Notes under the pieces: generated by a model
What the model was told of the DNA's origin: nothing
Seen by the model: only the letters and a program-made list of their open reading frames with translations
Databases searched by the model: none
Source of the DNA: Gammaproteobacteria bacterium
GTDB taxonomy: Bacteria; Pseudomonadota; Gammaproteobacteria; Burkholderiales; Burkholderiaceae_B
Length of the DNA: 64,000 nucleotides
NCBI GenBank assembly: GCA_018815245.1
Contig: JAHIXK010000017.1
Span: 272,328-336,327 of the forward strand
Reading direction: 5' to 3'
Shown here: piece after piece, positions 1 to 8,737 of the stretch
How the letters are laid out: every line of letters starts with the position of its first letter
Position numbering within the stretch: the first letter of the stretch is position 1
Translations under genes and position numbers: made by a program

Positions 1-184
1 CAGCGATTTGCAAGCCTTTTATTGGCCAGTACAAACCATCAACGACGGCCAACGTGGTTTGCTGGTTGCCGAAGGTGTACTGACCTATTAATATGGAAAA
101 TACGATTGGCAGGAAAACCCAGACTAGCCAAATACGCACTCAACCCTCTATCCAGTGGCATGCCCTGCAATTCATTTAGGCGAG
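1..184. other. Left edge, no recognisable gene
   Basis: I see no supported gene here. A plus-strand reading frame beginning near base 22 runs into the RES gene and has no family signature, so I treat it as a shadow. The RES gene on the minus strand ends at 185 and no clear terminator follows it. Confidence 0.4.
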
Positions 185-916
185 CTACTTGGCAGCACCG
201 TTTCGCAGTTGCGCCACATCCACGACGATCCACGGCACCCCAGGCTGTTTCTCCACCACAATCTGCTGACAATCCAGCCGGTAAGTCAGCTGACAATTGT
301 GCCGAGGGTTTGAAAGTACTGCTGGGTTGAAAATGGCCAGGTTTTCGCCAACAGGTCTGCGAACCGACTGCGTCAGCAGGCCGGGATGGCCCTCGCGGTG
401 AATCCTCGCCCCTACCGACTGACAGGGCGCGTAGTCGGACGGATGCAAAAGATCGGGATGCGCATTCGCTGCACAGCGAAAGTCCAAAAGCGCTGCACTG
501 CACGCCACCCAGTACACCTTGCGTTCTGCAATAACCGCCATGCCCTCGAATCCAGCGTCGCTCAGCAAGCACCTATACCAGTGGTAAGCAGACTCAAAAA
601 CCGTTGTCTCGACCGAATCTGATCCGTACCAAACACCAAACGAGCCATCAGAAAACCGACTGGCCTGCCAATTCTTGAACGGCCAAGTAATGGCCTTAAA
701 CCATTCAGCATCCTCAAACGGCCGATCAATGATTGGCATCCTGGATGTGTAGGATGGCGGCTTGATCTCGTCTTCCACCTTCTGCGCCAGCAACCATTCG
801 GCCGGATCAGCGGTCAAATCATCAAACAAGTCCTGCGACTGACGCAGGGAAACGATGTTTCGGACCACATCCTGATGTACCTCAGCCAGCGTAAGTTGAG
901 CAAAAAGCGAGTTCAT
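185..916 (-). CDS. RES-domain toxin of a RES/Xre toxin-antitoxin pair
   Basis: About 243 residues matching the RES family (named for conserved Arg, Glu and Ser). The middle of the protein shows the usual core: a segment around [19 protein letters not shown] after an Arg-containing strand. Characterised RES toxins degrade NAD+ and so arrest growth; that role is inferred from the family. The gene directly follows the Xre-type antitoxin on the same strand, the standard order. The start is uncertain: ATG at 916 lies 6 bases after GGTG, while a TTG at 928 abuts the antitoxin stop and would have GAGGTG in front. Either way translation is probably coupled. It could be inactive, but no frameshift is visible. 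Confidence 0.8.
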   Translation of the reverse strand: MNSLFAQLTLAEVHQDVVRNIVSLRQSQDLFDDLTADPAEWLLAQKVEDEIKPPSYTSRMPIIDRPFEDAEWFKAITWPFKNWQASRFSDGSFGVWYGSDSVETTVFESAYHWYRCLLSDAGFEGMAVIAERKVYWVACSAALLDFRCAANAHPDLLHPSDYAPCQSVGARIHREGHPGLLTQSVRRPVGENLAIFNPAVLSNPRHNCQLTYRLDCQQIVVEKQPGVPWIVVDVAQLRNGAAK

Positions 917-928
917 TCCAGGCACCAA

Positions 929-1324
929 TCAAACACCTCGCGCGCGATCCAGATAGCCACGCACCATCAGCAGGCCCGCAAAGCCCCACTCCTTGACCAC
1001 CTCGACCGGGGTCAGGTTGTCGAAGGCCTTGTTGCGGGTGGTCATCCAGCGGTAGACTAGGTCGCGGTTCTGCGGGAACAGCAGGCGCAGGTTCTTGTGG
1101 ATACCCAGCAGGTGCCCGACGCGCTCGTACTGGTCGCGGCTGGTGCCAATCGGTTTGCCGCTGCGGTAGTTCGACAACGCCGCCCGGTTGCTGGTGGCAA
1201 TGCCCAGCAGCGCCGCCTGATCCTCGGTGCTCAACTTCCAGTGCTCAAGCAAGGTCATAACCATCTTGGCTAGGGCGCCACGGTCTTGTGACTCAGTTAC
1301 TTCGCGTTCAGTTACAGCTCCCAT
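929..1324 (-). CDS. Xre/MbcA/ParS-type antitoxin
   Basis: 131 residues. The N-terminal half has a helix-turn-helix-like segment ([26 protein letters not shown] region), and the C-terminal half resembles the DUF2384 toxin-binding domain ([18 protein letters not shown] then [13 protein letters not shown]). Family members neutralise RES toxins and repress their own promoter. I chose ATG at 1324 because GAGGAG lies 7 bases upstream; a TTG at 1342 would extend it by six residues. It is the first gene of a two-gene operon with the RES toxin. The AT-rich stretch at about 1360-1400 is the likely promoter/operator region, but no defined operator is evident. Confidence 0.82.
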   Translation of the reverse strand: MGAVTEREVTESQDRGALAKMVMTLLEHWKLSTEDQAALLGIATSNRAALSNYRSGKPIGTSRDQYERVGHLLGIHKNLRLLFPQNRDLVYRWMTTRNKAFDNLTPVEVVKEWGFAGLLMVRGYLDRARGV

Positions 1325-1524
1325 GGTCGGCTCCTCGTGCAAGGGATGATCGTTGTAATGAGTATAGCACCCACATATAAAACAAACAATAAGTGTTATT
1401 AATGCAACAATTTGACCGCCATTTCAGGATCAGCGCAAGAATTTGGTTAAACCGCAAGCGGTTGTCGAAGATGCCACCGTGTACCCAGCGACTCAGCCCA
1501 CGGTTGCGAGTTCACACAGGCCCA

Positions 1525-2616
1525 TTAAAGCCGTACTGCGTTTCGCTTCGGCGAATCCAGATATTCCTTTGACTGCATTTCAACAATACGGCTGACTGTG
1601 CGGAAAAACTCGTGAGCCATGGCACCCTCGGTGTAAAGCTCCTCTGGCTCAACCGCTGCCGACATGATCAGCTTGACCTTGTGGTCGTACAACACATCAA
1701 TCAGCCAGGTGAACCGGCGGGCTTCTGAAGCCATGCCAGCGCCCATCTTGGGCACACCACTCAAGATCACGGTTTGAAACTGGCTGGCAATTTCAAGGTA
1801 ATCATTTTGTGAACGCGGGCCACCACACAAGGTGGGAAAATCGAACCACACCACGGAGCCAGCACGGCGCACCGCTCTGATCACGCGTGATTCAATGTGA
1901 AGCTCGGCGGCCTCGTCAGCCACTTCGGCCAATCGGTTGAAGTCGTCTGTCAATTGCTTGTCGACCTGCGCATCAAGCGGCATCAGGTAGGTATTCAATT
2001 GCGCCAGTGTGCGGCGGCGATAATCAACGCCTACATCCACATTGATCACATCAAGCTGCTTGTTCAGCAAGGCAATGGCGGGTAGCAAACGATCCCGGTG
2101 CAAGCCATCGGGATACAGATCATCGGGTTTGTAGTTCGATGTCATCAGAAAAGTAACGCCATTGGCAAACAGGCCATCGAGCAGGCGATACAGAATCATG
2201 GCATCTGCAATGTCAGAAACATGAAACTCATCAAAACAAATCAGGCGGTAGCGCTTGGCGATTCGGGCTGCCACTTCATCAAGCGGATCCTGAACACCTT
2301 TCAGGTCATCAAGCTCGGCATGTACGCCTCGCATGAACTCATGAAAATGCAAACGCACCTTACGCTGAACAGTCACCGAGTTGTAAAAGCAATCCATCAA
2401 AAAGCTTTTACCGCGCCCCACCCCACCCCACAGGTAAAGCCCTTTGGGCACGGCCGGGCGATTCAGAAATTTTCGAAGCACGCTGCTGCGTGCTTTTTTG
2501 TATTCCACGAACTCGTCGTAAAACAACTGCATGCGGTCCACAGCCTTTTGCTGTGCCGCATCCGACTGGTAACCACGCTCAATCAAAACCTGTTTGTAAT
2601 ATTCCTGAACGTTCAC
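1525..2616 (-). CDS. zapE: Cell division protein ZapE (AFG1-like ATPase)
   Basis: 363 residues, GTG start. Walker A is GGVGRGKSFLM near residue 64 and the Walker B-like ICFDEFHVSDIADA follows, with the family's LHFHEFM between them. ZapE/AFG1 proteins are P-loop ATPases; in E. coli ZapE acts at the division ring and the mitochondrial homologue assists respiratory-complex quality control. The gene lies downstream of lpd with an 86-base gap containing a hairpin, so it is probably the last gene of the sucAB-lpd transcript with reduced expression. Length and motifs are normal. Confidence 0.93.
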   Translation of the reverse strand: MNVQEYYKQVLIERGYQSDAAQQKAVDRMQLFYDEFVEYKKARSSVLRKFLNRPAVPKGLYLWGGVGRGKSFLMDCFYNSVTVQRKVRLHFHEFMRGVHAELDDLKGVQDPLDEVAARIAKRYRLICFDEFHVSDIADAMILYRLLDGLFANGVTFLMTSNYKPDDLYPDGLHRDRLLPAIALLNKQLDVINVDVGVDYRRRTLAQLNTYLMPLDAQVDKQLTDDFNRLAEVADEAAELHIESRVIRAVRRAGSVVWFDFPTLCGGPRSQNDYLEIASQFQTVILSGVPKMGAGMASEARRFTWLIDVLYDHKVKLIMSAAVEPEELYTEGAMAHEFFRTVSRIVEMQSKEYLDSPKRNAVRL

Positions 2617-2648
2617 GATAGCGGGGTTTGACTTGATTGAATTAGAAA

Positions 2649-2674
2649 CGGCTGATGAAGTAATTCACCAGCCG
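2649..2674 (-). promoter_or_regulatory. Hairpin between lpd and zapE
   Basis: An inverted repeat with CGGCTG/CAGCCG outer arms, one A/C mismatch, TGAA/TTCA inner arms and a 4-base loop. On the minus strand only a short TTT follows, so it is a weak terminator or an RNA-processing/stability element rather than a strong stop. Confidence 0.4.
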
Positions 2675-2702
2675 CTTGGGAAAAATACACTGAGCGAAAA
2701 AA

Positions 2703-4139
2703 CTAACCGTTCAGTTGACGCTTGTCGCAGGCCAAAGCCGCTTCTTTCATCACTTCAGACAAACTGGGGTGCGCATGACAGATGCGGCCAATGTCTTCAG
2801 AAGAAGCCTTGAATTCCATCGCCATCACAGCTTCTGCAATCAAATCAGATGCATGGCTGTTGATGATATGAACACCCAGCACTTCGTCGGTGATGGCATC
2901 AGCCAACACTTTCACGAAGCCTTGGGAATCACCCTGCCCCAGTGCTCGGCCATTGGCCATGAATGGGAATTGACCAGCCTTGTACTTGCGGCCTTCTTCC
3001 TTTAGCTGTTGCTCGGTTTTACCAACCCAAGCCACTTCGGGCGAAGTATAAATAACCCAGGGAATGGTGTCGTAATTACAGTGGCCAGCTTGACCAGCCA
3101 TGATCTCTGCAACCATCACACCTTCTTCCTCAGCCTTGTGCGCCAGCATGGCACCGCGAATCACGTCGCCAATTGCGTAAATGCCAGCCACCAATGTTTG
3201 GCAGTGGGCATCCACATCAATTTGACCACGGTCGTTGGATTTCAAACCAACGGCTTCAAGGTTCAAACCATCGGTGTTGGGCACGCGGCCCACCGACACG
3301 ATCAACTTGTCGCAATCCAGCTTTTGGTCTTTGCCTTCAGCATCGGTGTAAGCCACTGACACGCCTTTCTTGTTGGCTTTCACGTCAGCAATCTTCACAC
3401 CCATGTTCAGCTTCAAACCTTGCTTGGTGAAGATTTTCTGCATTTCCTTGGCAACGCCTTCGTCGCAAGCAGCCAGGAAATTGGGCATGGCTTCAAGCAC
3501 GGTTACGTCAGCGCCCAAGCGGCGCCACACCGAACCCAACTCAAGGCCGATCACACCAGCGCCAATAACGCCAAGCTTCTTGGGCACAGCACCAAACTTC
3601 AATGCGCCTTCGTTGTCGCATACCAATTCGTTGTCAACGGCAATGCCTGGCAGATGACGGGCTTTTGAACCAGTGGCCACGATGACCTGCCTGGCCGTCA
3701 CTTTTTCTTCACCCGCAGCGCTTTTCACCGTGAGCTCGAACCCACCGTCTACCTTGCCGGAAAAACTGGCCCAACCCTTGATCTGGGTGACCTTGTTTTT
3801 CTTGAACAGGTACTGAATGCCACCGACCATTTTGGCAACGATGTCGTCCTTGCGCTTGACCATCTTGGCCACATCCATTTTCGCGCCAGTCACGGAAATT
3901 CCGTGGTCTTCTGCGTGGTGCTGGATCTTCTCGAATTCTTCGGAAGACGCCAGCAAAGCCTTGGATGGAATGCAACCCACGTTCAGGCAGGTACCACCCA
4001 AACGTGGCTCGCCTTTTGGGTCATCGTAGGCATTGCCTTCGATACAGGCCACTTTCATGCCCAGCTGACCAGCGCGAATCGCGGCAATGTATCCGCCGGG
4101 ACCAGCGCCAATCACTACTACATCGTATTGTGTGCTCAT
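2703..4139 (-). CDS. lpdA: Dihydrolipoyl dehydrogenase (E3) of 2-oxoglutarate dehydrogenase
   Basis: 478 residues. It reoxidises the dihydrolipoyl group of E2 using FAD and NAD+. The FAD-binding [17 protein letters not shown] lies at the N-terminus, the redox disulfide motif [16 protein letters not shown] near residues 49-64, a second Rossmann motif ([16 protein letters not shown]) in the middle, and the C-terminal dimerisation domain has the catalytic [11 protein letters not shown] at 4139 is preceded by AAGGGG at a suitable distance; a TTG directly before it is less likely. It lies 12 bases after sucB in the sucA-sucB-lpd-zapE operon, so it serves this complex, although E3 can also be shared with other dehydrogenases. 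Confidence 0.97.
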   Translation of the reverse strand: MSTQYDVVVIGAGPGGYIAAIRAGQLGMKVACIEGNAYDDPKGEPRLGGTCLNVGCIPSKALLASSEEFEKIQHHAEDHGISVTGAKMDVAKMVKRKDDIVAKMVGGIQYLFKKNKVTQIKGWASFSGKVDGGFELTVKSAAGEEKVTARQVIVATGSKARHLPGIAVDNELVCDNEGALKFGAVPKKLGVIGAGVIGLELGSVWRRLGADVTVLEAMPNFLAACDEGVAKEMQKIFTKQGLKLNMGVKIADVKANKKGVSVAYTDAEGKDQKLDCDKLIVSVGRVPNTDGLNLEAVGLKSNDRGQIDVDAHCQTLVAGIYAIGDVIRGAMLAHKAEEEGVMVAEIMAGQAGHCNYDTIPWVIYTSPEVAWVGKTEQQLKEEGRKYKAGQFPFMANGRALGQGDSQGFVKVLADAITDEVLGVHIINSHASDLIAEAVMAMEFKASSEDIGRICHAHPSLSEVMKEAALACDKRQLNG

Positions 4140-4151
4140 CAATTTTTCCCC

Positions 4152-5429
4152 TTACAGTTCCAGCAGCAAGCGTGCTGGGTCTTCCAGGGCTTCCTTCATT
4201 GCAACCAAGCCAAGTACCGCTTCACGACCATCAATAATTCGGTGGTCATAGCTCATGGCCAGGTAGTTCATCGGGCGAATCACGATTTCACCGTTTTCAA
4301 CCACGGCACGTTCTTTCGTGGCGTGAATACCCAAAATTGCAGACTGGGGTGGGTTGATAATGGGCGTCGACAACATGGAGCCGAACACACCACCGTTAGA
4401 GATGGAGAACGTACCACCGGTAAGGTCATCAAGGGTCAGCTTGCCATCTTTGGCTTTCTGACCAAACTCGGAAATTTTCATTTCAATGTCTGCAATGCTC
4501 ATTTGATCGGCGTTGCGAATAATGGGCACCACCAAACCACGTGGCGAACCCACGGCGATACCGATGTCGAAGTAGCCATGGTAAACAATGTCGTTACCGT
4601 CCACGGAAGCATTCAGCACTGGATACTTTTTCAGGGCAGCGACAGCCGCTTTCACGAAGAATCCCATGAAGCCAAGCTTCGCACCATGTTCTTTCTCGAA
4701 CTTGTCTTTGTACTTGTTGCGCAGGTCCATGACCGGCTTCATGTTCACTTCGTTGAACGTGGTCAGGATGGCGTTGGTTTGTTGAGACTGAACCAGGCGT
4801 TCTGCCACACGGGCACGCAAGCGGCTCATGGGCACACGCTGTTCCGGACGACCTTCAATTAGCGTCGACGGGTCAAGCGGCGCTTTCACTTCAGGCAACA
4901 GGCTGGCCGGCTTGGCCGCCTGAACAGGAGCAGCGGCAGGCTTGGCTGCTGGCGCTGCCGCGGGTGCATTCAAGGTACCAATGACATCGCCCTTGGTAAT
5001 GCGACCGTCTTTGCCGGAACCGGCAATTTGATCCGCACTCAGCTTGTTCTCAGCCATCATTTTGGCAGCGGCTGGCATGGCCACTGAACCATCGGCATGG
5101 CCGGAAGTAGCGGATACGACAGGTGCTGCTGCGGGTGCAGCGACAGGGGTTGAGGGCTTGACTTCCGATGGTGTGTCACCAGCGCTTGCCTCGGTATCAA
5201 TTTTGGCCAAAAGCTGACCCGCCACCACGGTGGCACCGTCTTCACACAAAATTTCAACAATGACACCGGCCAAAGGTGCCGGCACTTCAAGCACCACCTT
5301 GTCAGTTTCAATATCGATCAGGTTTTCATCGCGCTTAACGGCTTCACCGGGTTTTTTATACCAATTCAACAACGTTGCTTCGGCGACAGATTCGGACAGT
5401 TGTGGTACGACCACGTCTACGATTGCCAT
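4152..5429 (-). CDS. sucB: Dihydrolipoamide succinyltransferase (E2) of 2-oxoglutarate dehydrogenase
   Basis: 425 residues with the standard order: one lipoyl domain (lipoylated Lys44 in IETDKVVLEV), an Ala/Pro-rich linker at about 95-115, a peripheral-subunit-binding domain (MMAENKLSADQIAGSGKDGRITKGDV), a second Ala/Pro linker, and the catalytic acyltransferase domain ending with the active-site SYDHRIIDGREAV. It transfers succinyl groups from lipoamide to CoA. ATG at 5429 has AAGGA upstream. It lies 68 bases after sucA. A single lipoyl domain is usual for the succinyltransferase, as opposed to pyruvate dehydrogenase E2. Confidence 0.97.
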   Translation of the reverse strand: MAIVDVVVPQLSESVAEATLLNWYKKPGEAVKRDENLIDIETDKVVLEVPAPLAGVIVEILCEDGATVVAGQLLAKIDTEASAGDTPSEVKPSTPVAAPAAAPVVSATSGHADGSVAMPAAAKMMAENKLSADQIAGSGKDGRITKGDVIGTLNAPAAAPAAKPAAAPVQAAKPASLLPEVKAPLDPSTLIEGRPEQRVPMSRLRARVAERLVQSQQTNAILTTFNEVNMKPVMDLRNKYKDKFEKEHGAKLGFMGFFVKAAVAALKKYPVLNASVDGNDIVYHGYFDIGIAVGSPRGLVVPIIRNADQMSIADIEMKISEFGQKAKDGKLTLDDLTGGTFSISNGGVFGSMLSTPIINPPQSAILGIHATKERAVVENGEIVIRPMNYLAMSYDHRIIDGREAVLGLVAMKEALEDPARLLLEL

Positions 5430-5497
5430 GGAATATTTTCCTTTTTGATTCTTTGTTCAAGTGCGGGCGACCACCATGGCCAGCCCGCTTCCTGTGT

Positions 5498-8356
5498 TTA
5501 CTTCGTGATCACAAAACCCTTGAGCTTGCCAAACGCCGCATCCAGCAGCGCTTTCTGCTGCTCGTTGTGCTTTGCGTAATAGCCAACTGCCGGGGAAGCC
5601 GAGGCCGGACGACCTGCATACCCCAAACGTTGACCATCCGACAGGTTTTCCAGAATGTTGTGCTGAATCTGGAACCAGGGGCCTTGGTTTTGTGGCTCGT
5701 CTTGGCACCACACCACATCAGTCATGTTCGGGTACTTGCGCAACTCGGCGCTCAATGACTTGTGTGGGAATGGATACAACTGCTCCACGCGCACGATTGC
5801 GACATCCTTGATGTTGCGTTCACGACGGCTGGACACCAGGTCGTAGTACACACGGCCTGAACAAAGGACTACCCGCTTAACCTTGCTTGCTTCAAGCTCG
5901 CCCTGGTCAGCAATTACTGTTTGGAAGTGGCCCTTGGACAAGTCTTGCAGCGAGGACGTGGCTTCCTTGTGACGCAACAAAGACTTCGGCGTCATGATGA
6001 TCAACGGCTTGCGGAACAAGCGAATCATCTGGCGGCGCAACAGGTGGAAAATTTGTGCCGGCGTTGTGGGCTGGCACACCTGCATGTTGTTCTCGGCACA
6101 CAGCTGCAAATAGCGTTCAATTCGCGCGGATGAATGTTCCGGGCCCTGGCCTTCATAGCCATGCGGCAACATCATCACCAATCCAGAAGCACGACCCCAC
6201 TTCACTTCGCCTGAGGAAATAAACTGGTCAATGACCACTTGCGCGCCGTTGGCGAAGTCGCCGAACTGCGCTTCCCAAATAACCAGTGTGTTGGGTTCTG
6301 CGGTGGAGTAACCGTATTCAAAACCAAGCACAGCTTCTTCGGACAGCACGGAATCGATTACGTTGAACGGTGCCTGACCTTCCGACACATTTTCAAGGGG
6401 AATGTAAGTACCCTCATTCCACTTTTCGCGGCCTTGATGGTGCAGCACGGCATGACGGTGCGTGAAGGTGCCACGTCCGCAATCCTGACCGGTCATGCGA
6501 ACTGCGTAACCCGAAGACACCAGCGAGGCGTATGCCAAGTGCTCGCCCATACCCCAGTCAAGCAAGGTTTCACCCTGCCCCATGGCTGCACGGTCGGCAA
6601 TTACCTTTTGCACCAGTGGGTGCACCTTGAAGGTATCTGGCACGGTGGTAATCCGTTCAGACAGGCGTTTGATCTCGGAAATTGGCACGGAAGTATCAGC
6701 CGCGTCAGTCCACTTCTTGTTCAGATAAGGCGACCAGTCAACGGCAAACTTGCTTTTGTAGTTTGTCAGCACTGGGTCAGCACGGTTGTGCTTGCCTTCA
6801 TCCATCGCCGCGCGGAAATCGGCTATCAGTTTTTCCGCACCATCTTCTTTCAACATACCCTGCATCACCAAACGCTCTGCATACAAAGCGCGCGTGCCAG
6901 GGTGTTTGCCAATGGTTTTGTACATCAGTGGCTGGGTTACCGCGGGGGTATCCTGTTCGTTGTGGCCCAGTTTGCGGAAACACACAATATCGATCACCAC
7001 GTCTTGCTGGAATTCCATGCGGAAATCGAGTGCCAACTGGGTGACGAAAATAACAGCTTCAGGATCGTCGCCGTTCACGTGAAACACAGGGGCTTCAATC
7101 ATCTTGACCACGTCTGAACAGTACAGCGTGGAACGACTGTCGCGGGGGTCGGAAGTGGTGAAACCGATCTGGTTGTTGATCACGATGTGAACCGTACCAC
7201 CCGTGCCGTAGCCGCGAGTGTGCACCAGGTTCAGGGTTTCCATGACAACGCCCTGCCCGGCAAACGCAGCATCCCCGTGCACCAGCACTGGCAAAACCTG
7301 ACGACCTTCTTTGTCGCCACGGCGTTCCTGACGGGCTTTCACGGAACCTTCAACAACCGGGTTGACGATTTCCAGGTGGGACGGGTTAAACGCCAAAGAC
7401 AAATGCATGGGGCCACCGGGGGTGGTCACGTCGGATGAAAAGCCTTGGTGATACTTCACATCACCGGCGGGCAGATCATCAGCCTGCTTGCCTTCAAATT
7501 CTTCAAACAACACGCTTGGGCTTTTGCCCAAAATGTTCACCAGCACGTTCAACCGGCCACGGTGGGCCATCCCGATCACGGTTTCCTGGATACCCACTTT
7601 ACCGGCGCGTTGAACAACTTCGTCCAGTGACGCGATAAATGACTCACCGCCTTCCAGCGAGAATCGCTTCTGGCCAACATAACGTGTGTGTAAATAGCGC
7701 TCCAGGCCTTCTGCAGCAGTAAGGCGTTCAAGAATGTGCAGTTTTTCCTGGGTGCTTAACTGGGGGGTTCCCAGACTTGTTTCCATGCGTTCTTGCAACC
7801 AGCGCTTTTGGGCGGGGTCGCTGATGTGCATGTACTCAATGCCGATGGAGCGGCAATAGGTGTCGCGCAATGCCTTCACGATGTCGCGAAGGGTCATTTG
7901 GTCTTGCCCGAAATAGGTGTTGGTGGCGGAGAACGTGATGTCCATGTCCGCTTCGGTCAAACCATAGAAGGCGGGATCAAGCTCGGGGATAATGGGACGT
8001 TCCTGGCGCTTGAGCGGATCAAGGTCAGCAAAACGTGAACCAAGGAAGCGATATGCAGCCACGATGGACTGTACGTGCACCTGTTTCTTGGCCACTTCCA
8101 GATCTGCAGAATGGATCTGCGGCTGGATAAAGCCTTTTTTGGCACGTTGAGCGAAGGACTGAACCACTGGCGCATGGGCTACATCTTTCTCGTTCACGTC
8201 GCCGTGAGCAGAAGGCACCATTTGCATTTGGTCAAAGTAAGCGCGCCATTTTTCCGGCACGGAGCCTGGGTTGTCCAGGTAGGACTCGTACATTTCTTCG
8301 ACATAGGGCGCATTGCCCCCGAACAAATACGAGTTTTGTTGAAATGATCGCATCAT
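5498..8356 (-). CDS. sucA: 2-oxoglutarate dehydrogenase E1
   Basis: About 952 residues. The thiamine-diphosphate enzyme decarboxylates 2-oxoglutarate and succinylates E2. The N-terminus has the family motif NSYLFGGNAPYVEEMYESYL, followed by the GDVKYHQGFSSD and HGDAAFAGQGVVMETL segments and the transketolase-like pyrimidine-binding and C-terminal domains. The open frame continues to an ATG at 8428, but ATG at 8356 has AAGGTGAAG in front and gives the conserved MM..NSYLFGG start, so I prefer it. First gene of sucA-sucB-lpd(-zapE); the promoter lies in the divergent region shared with the Cache/CheW-like gene. Confidence 0.96.
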   Translation of the reverse strand: MMRSFQQNSYLFGGNAPYVEEMYESYLDNPGSVPEKWRAYFDQMQMVPSAHGDVNEKDVAHAPVVQSFAQRAKKGFIQPQIHSADLEVAKKQVHVQSIVAAYRFLGSRFADLDPLKRQERPIIPELDPAFYGLTEADMDITFSATNTYFGQDQMTLRDIVKALRDTYCRSIGIEYMHISDPAQKRWLQERMETSLGTPQLSTQEKLHILERLTAAEGLERYLHTRYVGQKRFSLEGGESFIASLDEVVQRAGKVGIQETVIGMAHRGRLNVLVNILGKSPSVLFEEFEGKQADDLPAGDVKYHQGFSSDVTTPGGPMHLSLAFNPSHLEIVNPVVEGSVKARQERRGDKEGRQVLPVLVHGDAAFAGQGVVMETLNLVHTRGYGTGGTVHIVINNQIGFTTSDPRDSRSTLYCSDVVKMIEAPVFHVNGDDPEAVIFVTQLALDFRMEFQQDVVIDIVCFRKLGHNEQDTPAVTQPLMYKTIGKHPGTRALYAERLVMQGMLKEDGAEKLIADFRAAMDEGKHNRADPVLTNYKSKFAVDWSPYLNKKWTDAADTSVPISEIKRLSERITTVPDTFKVHPLVQKVIADRAAMGQGETLLDWGMGEHLAYASLVSSGYAVRMTGQDCGRGTFTHRHAVLHHQGREKWNEGTYIPLENVSEGQAPFNVIDSVLSEEAVLGFEYGYSTAEPNTLVIWEAQFGDFANGAQVVIDQFISSGEVKWGRASGLVMMLPHGYEGQGPEHSSARIERYLQLCAENNMQVCQPTTPAQIFHLLRRQMIRLFRKPLIIMTPKSLLRHKEATSSLQDLSKGHFQTVIADQGELEASKVKRVVLCSGRVYYDLVSSRRERNIKDVAIVRVEQLYPFPHKSLSAELRKYPNMTDVVWCQDEPQNQGPWFQIQHNILENLSDGQRLGYAGRPASASPAVGYYAKHNEQQKALLDAAFGKLKGFVITK

Positions 8357-8737
8357 TTGCGCTTCACCTTTTTCCGAGTTTCTCGTTTCAAAGATGTGGG
8401 GTTCGGACTCGACCTCGGCTATTGCCATCGGACCGAATCCCTACACACGTGGGTTAAACCGCACTCCCCGTCTGGTTTGTGGAGCCCCTGCCCCTAACCA
8501 GATAGCAAAAAACAGCCAACGAAGACTGTTTTAAGAGTTAAGCGTAGAGGATAGCAGATTAGAGACGGCACCCTAAAATGATCTGACGGGGCAGATCAAA
8601 AATATGTGGTTTTCAGGAAACGATTTATCAAAGCACGCGAAAACACCACCATAGCGGGTGAAACCCACTCCAAATGGGGATCACTCCTTTCTACATTTCA
8701 CCGACCATCAAACTAATTCCAACGAGGGGATAAGGGC
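8357..8737. promoter_or_regulatory. Divergent control region between sucA and the Cache/CheW-like gene
   Basis: No gene is supported here. Two inverted repeats stand out. TCTGGTT at 8471-8477 pairs with AACCAGA at 8496-8502, which could form a hairpin in the sucA leader. TGATCTG at 8579-8585 pairs perfectly with CAGATCA at 8592-8598 around a 6-base spacer, which could be an operator. I could not identify confident -35/-10 boxes. Confidence 0.4.

Noticed and set aside
3903..4862. 319-codon plus-strand open frame
   Set aside because: It covers the antisense of lpd and sucB, both with intact catalytic motifs, and has shadow-like composition.
6239..7117. 292-codon plus-strand open frame
   Set aside because: Antisense shadow of sucA without a recognisable domain.
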